A stretch of 12,930 bases of DNA, taken from an uncultured Collinsella sp. (GTDB taxonomy: Bacteria > Actinomycetota > Coriobacteriia > Coriobacteriales > Coriobacteriaceae). The number at the start of each line of letters is the position of its first letter. The stretch's first letter is position 1. Positions 7,242 through 12,930 of the stretch are shown here, piece after piece. Below the pieces are notes generated by a model that searched no databases, was not told where the DNA came from, and was given only the letters and a program-made list of their open reading frames with translations. Made by a program: the position numbers and the translations under genes. The stretch lies in contig USHR01000038.1 of the NCBI GenBank assembly GCA_900554495.1, positions 1-12,930 of the forward strand. Direction: 5' to 3'.

Positions 7242-9884
7242 ATGTTAGATAGATTTACCGATCGAGCGCGCAAGGTCATGTCGATGGCCAAACAGGAGGC
7301 GCTCGATCTGCACTCAAATAAGGTGGGCACCGAGCACCTGCTGCTCGCACTCGCCAAGGAGGACGAGGGCATCGCTGCCGAGGCGCTGCGCTCGCTTGAT
7401 ATCTCCTACGACGACATCATGGACACCCTCAAGGAGGTCCAGACCACGGTTCCCGAGCCCAGCGAGGAGACCGAGGCTGCCAAGCTTGCCTTTACGCCGC
7501 TCGTCATTAGCGTGATGGAGCGCTCCTTCCGCGTGGCACGTGAGAACAACCAGACCTACGTGTCGACCGAGCACTTGCTGATTGGCATCGTCGAAGAGGG
7601 TAACGGCATGGCCATGGACATCCTCATGCGCCTGGGTGTGTCGTCCGCCTCCATCAAAAAGGCTATCGAGAAACTTACCGCCAAGGACCAGGACAAGAAG
7701 CGTCCGCTCGCCGGCGCCGGTGCTGGTCGTCCCGGTGCGGGCCTGCCGTTCTTTAGCGGCTCGGACGCGTCGCAGCAAAAGGGGAGCGGCACCGATACGC
7801 TTAAGCAGTTCGCCACCAACCTTACGCAGAAGGCGCGCGACGGCGAGCTCGACCCTGTAATTGGTCGCGAAAAGGAAGTCCAGCGTATGATGGAGATCCT
7901 TTCGCGTCGCACCAAGAACAATCCGCTTATCTTGGGCGACCCCGGCGTGGGCAAGACGGCCATCGTCGAGGGTCTGGCTCAGCAGATTGCAGCTGGCAAC
8001 GTGCCCGAGAACCTTATGAACCAGAACATCTGGACGCTCGACCTGCCGGGCCTCGTTGCGGGCGCCAAGTATCGCGGTGAGTTTGAGGAGCGCCTCAAGA
8101 ACGTGATCCAGGAGGCCACCGAAGCTGACGACGTCATCCTGTTTATTGACGAGATGCACACCATCATCGGTGCCGGCTCTGCCGAGGGCTCCATCGACGC
8201 GAGCTCCATGCTCAAGCCCGTGCTCGCGCGCGGTGCCTTCCAGATTATCGGCGCCACCACGGCCGAGGAATTCCGCAAGTACCTCACCAAGGACCCGGCC
8301 TTCGAGCGTCGCTTCCAGACCATCGATGTCGAGGAGCCGAGCGTCGAGGACACGGTCAAGATCCTGACCGCGCTCAAGCCGCGCTACGAGGAGCACCACC
8401 ATGTGCGCTATACGCAGGGTGCTATCGAGGCCGCCGCGAACCTCTCCGACCGCTACATCCAGGATCGCTTCCTGCCCGATAAGGCCATCGACCTCATTGA
8501 CGAGGCCGGCGCCCGCGCCCGCATCGCCGCCAACCGCGCGCCCGAGCCGGTGCGCGAGGCCGAGCATCGCGTGGAGGAGCTTAAGGCCGCCGCGCAGGAG
8601 GCCACCGAGAGCGACGACATGAACAAGGCCGCCGAGATCACCGAGCAGCAGAAGGCCGCCGAGATTGAGCTCGCCGAGGCCAAGGCCGCCTGGACCGCCG
8701 AGCTCGACGCCAGCCCGCTCACCATCGATGTCTCCCAGATTGCCGACATCGTGTCCGTGACCTCGGGCGTGCCGGTGTCCTCGCTCACCGAGAGCGAGAG
8801 CCGCCGCCTGCTGCAGGCCGAAAGCGTGCTCAAGACGCGCATCATCGGTCAGGACGAGGCCGTCGAGGCCGTTGCCAAGGCCGTGCGCCGCAGCCGCTCG
8901 CCGCTCAAGGACCCGCGTCGCCCCGGCGGCAGCTTTATCTTCCTGGGCCCCACCGGCACGGGCAAAACCGAGCTCGCCAAGACGCTCGCCGAGTATCTCT
9001 TTGGCAGCAAGGACGCGCTCATCAGCTTCGATATGTCGGAGTTTGGCAGTGAGTTCGAGGTCTCCAAGCTCATCGGTAGCCCCCCGGGCTATGTGGGCCA
9101 CGACGAGGGCGGCCAGCTCACCAAGGCCGTTCGTCGTCACCCGTACTCGGTCGTGCTGTTCGACGAGATCGAGAAGGCGCACCCCGATATCTTCAACATC
9201 TTGCTGCAGGTGCTGGAGGAGGGCCGCCTGACCGATAGCCAGGGCAAGACGGTCGACTTCCGCAACACCGTGATCATCATGACGTCCAACGTGGGCGCCC
9301 GCGAGATTGCGCAGGATGCGAGCGTTGGCTTTGGCACCACCGGCGAGCAGGGTCTCACGTCGAGTGAGATCCGTGGTCGCGCGATGGGCGAGCTCAAGCG
9401 CCTGTTCCGCCCCGAGCTGCTCAACCGTATCGACGACATTGTGGTGTTCCAGAAGCTCTCGGGCGAGAATCTCACCAAGATCGCGCACCTGCTGGTGGAC
9501 GACCTGCGTCAGCGTTTGATTGCCAACGGCATGAACATCAAGCTCACCGATGCGGCCTATGACAAGATCGTGGCCGAGGGCACCGACCTCACCAACGGTG
9601 CGCGTCCGCTGCGCCGTGCCATCCAAAAGCTCATCGAGGACCCGCTGTCCGAGGAGCTTCTGGCCGGTGAGTGGGGCGAGGGCGATACCGTCCTGTGCGA
9701 CGTGGCCGATGGCAAGTTTGTCTTTAGCCGCGGCACGGGCGAGATCCCGGCACCGCGTCCGGCGGGCACGCTTGGTGGCGATACCGCCCCGGCGGTACCG
9801 CACACCGGCAACGCCGCGCCCGTGAGCGGCGGCGTGACCTCGGGCCCCGGCGGCATGATGCAAGCCGGCTCTGGCGCGCTGTAG
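7242..9884 (+). CDS. clpC: ATP-dependent Clp protease ATPase subunit ClpC
   Basis: This 880-residue AAA+ unfoldase feeds substrates to ClpP. ATG 7242 (MLDRFTDRARKV) is chosen over the upstream TTG at 7209: it has AGGA seven bases ahead and matches the usual ClpC N-terminus. Two Clp-N repeats fill about residues 1-145, each with an (S/G)TEHLL motif. A Gly/Pro/Ala-rich linker follows. D1 has Walker A GDPGVGKT (232-239), Walker B VILFIDE (298-304) and pore loop KYRGEFEE. A coiled middle domain spans about 436-485. D2 has Walker A GPTGTGKT (569-576), Walker B VVLFDE (637-642) and pore loop GSPPGYVG. The VGFG segment after the D2 sensor strand (near nt 9325) fits the ClpP-docking loop. The last ~45 residues form a Gly/Pro/Ala-rich tail. 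No CtsR- or CIRCE-type operator was recognised upstream. Confidence 0.95.
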   Translation: MLDRFTDRARKVMSMAKQEALDLHSNKVGTEHLLLALAKEDEGIAAEALRSLDISYDDIMDTLKEVQTTVPEPSEETEAAKLAFTPLVISVMERSFRVARENNQTYVSTEHLLIGIVEEGNGMAMDILMRLGVSSASIKKAIEKLTAKDQDKKRPLAGAGAGRPGAGLPFFSGSDASQQKGSGTDTLKQFATNLTQKARDGELDPVIGREKEVQRMMEILSRRTKNNPLILGDPGVGKTAIVEGLAQQIAAGNVPENLMNQNIWTLDLPGLVAGAKYRGEFEERLKNVIQEATEADDVILFIDEMHTIIGAGSAEGSIDASSMLKPVLARGAFQIIGATTAEEFRKYLTKDPAFERRFQTIDVEEPSVEDTVKILTALKPRYEEHHHVRYTQGAIEAAANLSDRYIQDRFLPDKAIDLIDEAGARARIAANRAPEPVREAEHRVEELKAAAQEATESDDMNKAAEITEQQKAAEIELAEAKAAWTAELDASPLTIDVSQIADIVSVTSGVPVSSLTESESRRLLQAESVLKTRIIGQDEAVEAVAKAVRRSRSPLKDPRRPGGSFIFLGPTGTGKTELAKTLAEYLFGSKDALISFDMSEFGSEFEVSKLIGSPPGYVGHDEGGQLTKAVRRHPYSVVLFDEIEKAHPDIFNILLQVLEEGRLTDSQGKTVDFRNTVIIMTSNVGAREIAQDASVGFGTTGEQGLTSSEIRGRAMGELKRLFRPELLNRIDDIVVFQKLSGENLTKIAHLLVDDLRQRLIANGMNIKLTDAAYDKIVAEGTDLTNGARPLRRAIQKLIEDPLSEELLAGEWGEGDTVLCDVADGKFVFSRGTGEIPAPRPAGTLGGDTAPAVPHTGNAAPVSGGVTSGPGGMMQAGSGAL

Positions 9885-9905
9885 GGAATAAACATACCTT
9901 GTATA

Positions 9906-9945
9906 ACGGGGGCGTTTCCGATAAGGAGGCGCCCCCGTTTCTATT
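9906..9945 (+). terminator. Intrinsic terminator after clpC
   Basis: ACGGGGGCG (9906-9914) pairs with CGCCCCCGT (9930-9938) around a 15-base loop. A T-rich tail (TTTCTATT) starts at the end of the stem. It lies 21 bases after the clpC stop and separates it from the toxin-antitoxin promoter region. Confidence 0.85.
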
Positions 9946-9966
9946 GAAATGTGCTTCAATCTGCCG

Positions 9967-9997
9967 TGCTATACTGAAATTGAGATTCAGTATAGCA
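9967..9997. promoter_or_regulatory. Toxin-antitoxin operator/promoter: perfect 12-bp inverted repeat
   Basis: TGCTATACTGAA (9967-9978) and TTCAGTATAGCA (9986-9997) are exact inverted copies separated by seven bases. The left arm contains an extended -10 (TG-n-TATACT, 9967-9975). TTGAAA at 9944-9949 would be a -35 only with an over-long spacer. A smaller inverted pair, ATTGAA / TTCAAT, lies just upstream (9943-9960). The right arm runs into the antitoxin ribosome-binding site. This is the layout of an autoregulated type II toxin-antitoxin operon, with the ribbon-helix-helix antitoxin binding over its own promoter. Confidence 0.8.
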
Positions 9998-10008
9998 AAG
10001 GAGTTGAT

Positions 10009-10377
10009 ATGCCTACATCAATACTCGACACGCGGCCAGTTCAGATGAACGTGCGTATAGATCGCCAGCTCAAAGAGGCAGGAGACGCCGTACTGACTCA
10101 TATTGGCATGACGCCGTCACAAGCTGTGAGGGAGCTGTGGCAGTACTTGACCGAGAACGGTCATATGCCCGTCGCAAAAAAGAATGATGACGAAGTCCTG
10201 CCTGACGACATACAATCGAAGGCGAGTTCGTCCCGCGTCTCGGAAGGGGCTGCGTTAATTTCGAATTTTTATGAGCGGTTCTCGATTCAGAGGCCGAGCC
10301 CCGATGAAGCCTTTGATTACGACGAGTTATACGATCAAATGATGATCGAGAGATTCAGCGATTGGATCGAATTATGA
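10009..10377 (+). CDS. RelB/DinJ-family antitoxin
   Basis: This is a 122-residue antitoxin predicted to bind and neutralise the PIN toxin encoded next to it, and to repress the operon. ATG 10009 follows an AAAGGAG ribosome-binding site (9997-10003). The N-terminal ribbon-helix-helix is at about residues 11-48: a VQMNVRID strand, a helix from about QLKEAGDAVL, the GMTPSQAVRE turn-helix, then the LWQYLTENGHMP end typical of RelB/DinJ. The remaining ~70 residues form a longer, acidic, probably flexible tail (FDYDELYDQMM, ERFSDWIEL) that would wrap the toxin. RelB proteins are often 80-95 residues, so this one is extended. Its stop overlaps the toxin start by four bases (ATGA). Third positions are visibly less GC-biased than in clpC or pepD, which fits horizontal acquisition. 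Confidence 0.83.
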   Translation: MPTSILDTRPVQMNVRIDRQLKEAGDAVLTHIGMTPSQAVRELWQYLTENGHMPVAKKNDDEVLPDDIQSKASSSRVSEGAALISNFYERFSIQRPSPDEAFDYDELYDQMMIERFSDWIEL

Positions 10378-10901
10378 GCGGCGTCGGAACGAAACGTGTG
10401 CTCAAGCTGTTGATCGACACGAACGTCTGGCTAGATTACTTTCTCGCTCGTACGAATGCGACCAGGCCGATAGTCGAGCTCCTTTCTCGCGCGGCGGAAG
10501 CGGAGGATATCGTCCTCTTCTCGTCATCCCTGTCTGTCAAAGACGTCTATTACATTCTGGGAAGGACGATGAAGGCCGACGCCCGCCGTGAGGGGGCTCT
10601 CACTCCCGAAGCCATCGCCGGTGCCGACGAGACAGCGTGGGCGTGCGTTCGCCTGATTCGGCAAAAGTCGATTATTGCCTCGGTCGGTGCAGACGAGGTC
10701 TTCGACTCCTTTGTGTTCAAGTATCATCACAACGACTTTGAGGACGACCTGATGCTGGGCGTCGCCAATCGCATTGATGCCGATTACGTCGTGACAGAGG
10801 ACAAAAATCTCATCAAACATACCAATGGTGTATGCATTAATGTTCAACAGGCGTTGAAGTTGGTTGAAGGGTCCAACGTCCCTTCGGCACGGCCCGTCTA
10901 A
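10374..10901 (+). CDS. PIN-domain ribonuclease toxin (VapC-like, PIN_3 type)
   Basis: This is a 175-residue predicted metal-dependent RNase toxin. ATG 10374 is set by the ATGA overlap with the antitoxin stop. An in-frame TTG at 10362 is less likely. The PIN fold is recognisable: first strand LLIDTNVWLD with catalytic D15, a central SVKDVYYIL helix (D57 where family members often have an acidic residue), NDFEDDLMLGVA with the acidic cluster D121-D125, and the late VVTEDKNL with D143. The size is above the ~130-150 residues of a minimal VapC, because of an insertion around residues 65-90 and a C-terminal tail. Partner choice is notable: RelB-type antitoxins classically pair with RelE, not PIN toxins. 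Cellular target (tRNA, rRNA or mRNA) cannot be predicted. Confidence 0.85.
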   Translation: MSGVGTKRVLKLLIDTNVWLDYFLARTNATRPIVELLSRAAEAEDIVLFSSSLSVKDVYYILGRTMKADARREGALTPEAIAGADETAWACVRLIRQKSIIASVGADEVFDSFVFKYHHNDFEDDLMLGVANRIDADYVVTEDKNLIKHTNGVCINVQQALKLVEGSNVPSARPV

Positions 10902-10905
10902 CCTG

Positions 10906-10921
10906 CTTTATCTTGATAAAG
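10906..10921. other. Short palindrome after the toxin gene
   Basis: CTTTATC and GATAAAG are exact inverted copies separated by TT, five bases after the toxin stop. As RNA the usable stem would be six AU-rich pairs with a four-base loop and no T-run, which makes a poor terminator. It may be a protein-binding site or chance symmetry. Confidence 0.4.
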
Positions 10922-10929
10922 TGCTGATT

Positions 10930-10968
10930 CCTCGCCGTTAGCCGATGATGCGAGGGCGCTCGGCGTTT
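10930..10968 (+). terminator. Possible terminator with competing stems before pepD
   Basis: GCCGA (10941-10945) can pair with TCGGC (10960-10964), with a GCG/CGC inner stem, ahead of GTTTT. CCTCGC (10930-10935) can instead pair with GCGAGG (10950-10955), which would break that stem. It probably ends the toxin-antitoxin transcript, but the T-run is only four long. A TATACA string at 11000-11005 could be the pepD -10, with a weak -35. Confidence 0.35.
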
Positions 10969-11049
10969 TCGACTGGTTTATGCACGCAAAGTCTGGGAAT
11001 ATACAAGTCGCATGTCTTACTGTCTAACCAGTTGCGCCAAGGAGGCACC

Positions 11050-12507
11050 ATGGACTACAAGATTACCGGCTACGAGCCCGCCCAGCTGTTCCATTTCTTT
11101 GAGGAGGTCAGCGCGATCCCCCGTGGGTCTGGCAACGAGAAGGGCATCAGCGATTTCCTGGTTGCGTTTGCCAAGGAGCGCGGTCTCGATGTGTACCAGG
11201 ACGAGGTCTACAACGTCATCATTCGCAAGCCCGCATCTGCCGGTGCCGAGAATGCCCCGACCGTGATGCTGCAGGGCCACATCGATATGGTGTGCGACAA
11301 GTTGGGCTCCGTTGAGCACGACTTTACGACCGATGGTATCGACCTGGTCGTCAAGGACGGCGTCCTCACCGCTAACGGCACCACTCTGGGCGCCGACAAC
11401 GGTATTGCCGTCGCGCTTATGCTTACCGTGCTCAACGACGATTCGATTACCCATCCGGCCCTCGAGTGCGTGTTCACCACCGACGAGGAGACTGGCCTGG
11501 TCGGCGCCGAGACGCTCGACAAGTCCCAGATTAGCGCCCGCACCATGATCAACCTTGACTCCGAGGAAGAGGGCGTTGCCACCGTCAGCTGTGCCGGCGG
11601 CGTCGTCGTTACCTACACCTGCCCGATCGCGCGCGAGCACAAGACCGGTAGCACCCTCACGCTCGACATCTCCGGCCTGCTGGGCGGCCACTCCGGCAGC
11701 GATATCAACCTGGAGCGCGGCAACGGCAACCTCATCATGGCCCGCATCATCGACCGCCTGATGGTTGCCGGCGAGCCCGCCATCGTTAGCTTTAACGGCG
11801 GCACCAAGGACAACGCCATCAACCGTGAGTGCAAGGCCGAGCTGGTCTACGCCGACCACGCTGCAGCCGAGGCCGCGGCCCAGATCGCAAAGGGCATCAT
11901 CGCCGACGTTACTGCCGAGCTCGAGGTCTTCGACCCCGGCTTTACCTGCACGGTTGAGATTGCCGACAACACTGAGGTCGAGGCCATGGACGAAAAGTCC
12001 GCACTTGCCCTTATTCGCGCTCTGCGTCTTGCCCCCAACGGTGTGATCCGCCGCAATGTCGCCACCGACGGCTCCGTCGAGGTTTCCTCCAACATCGGCG
12101 TGGTTGCCACCTCTGACGACCAAGTCAAGATCATGCTGTCCCCGCGCTCCTCGATCACCTCGCTGCAGAACGAGTTCAAGGACCGCCTGCAGACGCTGGC
12201 CGATGTCCTGGGATTCGACGCCAAGTTTGAGTTCGAGTATCCCGGCTGGAGCTATGCCGAGCATTCGCCGGTCCGCGACATCTTTGTCGAGAGCTATCGC
12301 GAGCTCTTTGGCTCCGAGCTACGAATCGAGTCCATTCACGCCGGCCTTGAGTGCGGCCTGTTTGCCGAGGCCCTGCACGGCCTGGACGCCATCGCCGTGG
12401 GCCCGACGCTCTCCGATGTCCATACCCCGGACGAGAGCATGGAGCTCGCTTCTGCCGAGCGCTTCTACGAGCTGCTCATCGACGTCCTCAAGCGCCTCGC
12501 TGCGTAA
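11050..12507 (+). CDS. pepD: Aminoacyl-histidine dipeptidase (M20 metallopeptidase, PepD)
   Basis: This cytosolic dizinc peptidase hydrolyses Xaa-His and other dipeptides. It is 485 residues long, the usual length for the family. ATG 11050 follows a perfect AAGGAGG (11039-11045). An in-frame ATG at 10945 lacks a Shine-Dalgarno site and would add non-conserved sequence. The M20 signature is intact: QGHIDMVCD with H77 and D79, GADNGIAVAL with bridging D116, TTDEETGL with catalytic E146 and ligand E147, NLDSEE with D170, and a C-terminal SDVHTPDE with H458. The inserted dimerisation (lid) domain spans roughly residues 185-390, containing GLLGGHSGSDI with its substrate-contacting histidine. It appears to be monocistronic, bounded by its own terminator. 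The general family assignment is secure, but the exact dipeptide preference is inferred. Confidence 0.95.
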   Translation: MDYKITGYEPAQLFHFFEEVSAIPRGSGNEKGISDFLVAFAKERGLDVYQDEVYNVIIRKPASAGAENAPTVMLQGHIDMVCDKLGSVEHDFTTDGIDLVVKDGVLTANGTTLGADNGIAVALMLTVLNDDSITHPALECVFTTDEETGLVGAETLDKSQISARTMINLDSEEEGVATVSCAGGVVVTYTCPIAREHKTGSTLTLDISGLLGGHSGSDINLERGNGNLIMARIIDRLMVAGEPAIVSFNGGTKDNAINRECKAELVYADHAAAEAAAQIAKGIIADVTAELEVFDPGFTCTVEIADNTEVEAMDEKSALALIRALRLAPNGVIRRNVATDGSVEVSSNIGVVATSDDQVKIMLSPRSSITSLQNEFKDRLQTLADVLGFDAKFEFEYPGWSYAEHSPVRDIFVESYRELFGSELRIESIHAGLECGLFAEALHGLDAIAVGPTLSDVHTPDESMELASAERFYELLIDVLKRLAA

Positions 12508-12562
12508 AGGTTGCGCTAGCAGCAGACCGAGCCACGTGCTGGTGGATTGCAAATGACATTAT

Positions 12563-12610
12563 GAGAGGGGGCACCCGAGCTTTTGCGACGGGTGCCTCCT
12601 CTCTTCTTTT
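12563..12610 (+). terminator. Strong intrinsic terminator after pepD
   Basis: The 15-bp stem pairs 12563-12577 (GAGAGGGGGCACCCG) with 12589-12603, with a single G-T wobble. The loop is 11 bases and TTCTTTT follows (12604-12610). It sits between two convergent genes. The minus-strand direction lacks a comparable T-run, so it serves pepD best. Confidence 0.9.
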
Positions 12611-12633
12611 GGGAAATGGGAGATTACGGACAC

Positions 12634-12930
12634 CTAGCCCATATCCGCCTTGATGAGGTCGAGGGTGCGCTGGCAGTTTTCGCAGACGGGGCCGAGCATA
12701 TGCTCGCGCAGGTCCGCCATGCCGGGCAGGTCGGCGTATTCGTCCATGACCTCTTCCATGCAAATGGGTACCTCGTAGGCGAGGTCCATCATGGTCGCAA
12801 AGCAAAACTTCTCGGATAGCCCGGCATCGGTGAGCGCCGCCTCCAGCGCGGGGTCGCCCATACCGTGGTATCGGCGGATAGCGCCTGGACCGATGCGCCC
12901 CACACGATTTTCGCCGCCAACGCTCATGGC
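12634..12930 (-). CDS. Hypothetical cysteine-containing protein, possibly truncated at the window edge
   Basis: Not recognised. A minus-strand frame with good codon bias runs from the right edge to a TAG at 12634-12636. The first ATG (12925-12927) gives 97 residues. The frame remains open to the edge, so the real start may lie outside, and a later ATG at residue 23 is also possible. Counting from 12927, cysteines fall at C42, C56, C82 and C85. The last two form VCENCQRTLD, a CxxC that could bind metal or act as a redox pair. The middle is acidic and methionine-rich (CMEEVMDEYADLPGM). There is no signal peptide or membrane segment. It is convergent with pepD. Confidence 0.6.
   Translation of the reverse strand, partial: AMSVGGENRVGRIGPGAIRRYHGMGDPALEAALTDAGLSEKFCFATMMDLAYEVPICMEEVMDEYADLPGMADLREHMLGPVCENCQRTLDLIKADMG

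Noticed and set aside
7314..9959. 881-codon open frame on the minus strand opposite clpC
   Set aside because: Antisense shadow of the strongly biased clpC codons. The translation is Gly/Leu/Asp-rich with no domain and no ribosome-binding site.
11017..12264. 415-codon minus-strand frame opposite pepD
   Set aside because: Antisense shadow of a well-supported M20 peptidase. The composition is repetitive and no family features are present.
12583..12819. 78-codon plus-strand frame at the right end
   Set aside because: It begins inside the pepD terminator and opposes the minus-strand frame, which has better codon bias.

Overview
The window looks like chromosomal DNA from a high-GC, anaerobic, gut-type actinobacterium of the Coriobacteriia, most like Collinsella. 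This rests on three things: strong G/C preference at third codon positions, actinobacterial-type ClpC and PepD, and a strict-anaerobe-type acyl-CoA dehydratase activase. No rRNA, tRNA, CRISPR array, insertion sequence or phage gene is visible. The genus is an inference, not read from a marker gene.

Layout from left to right. (1) The C-terminal part of a threonine/serine exporter runs in from the left edge (2-793). It is followed by a gene-free stretch of about 310 bases that holds a structured, repeat-like element (about 794-992) and a strong hairpin plus T-run (1013-1062). (2) A small membrane protein with two DUF2798-type halves (1107-1655) is followed by a terminator (1822-1854). (3) A two-gene operon follows. 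One gene encodes a 1479-residue fusion of two BcrAD/BadFG-type activase ATPase modules with a DUF2229 / 2-hydroxyacyl-CoA-dehydratase-like half (1937-6376). The other encodes an overlapping TetR-family repressor (6360-7049). A perfect 21-bp palindrome just upstream (1867-1887) is the obvious candidate operator. (4) clpC, the AAA+ unfoldase of the Clp protease (7242-9884), ends in a terminator. (5) A toxin-antitoxin pair pairs a RelB/DinJ-like antitoxin with a PIN-domain toxin (10009-10901). It has a perfect 12-bp inverted repeat over a likely extended -10 promoter, and its base composition is visibly less GC-rich than its neighbours. (6) pepD, an M20 aminoacyl-histidine dipeptidase (11050-12507), ends in a strong terminator. 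(7) A convergent, partly visible cysteine-containing gene of unknown function runs off the right edge (12634-12930, minus strand).

The most distinctive content is the doubled activase/reductase fusion with its dedicated repressor and operator, the RelB-PIN hybrid toxin-antitoxin module with its own operator, and the intergenic structured element at 794-992. Everything else looks like ordinary chromosomal housekeeping.
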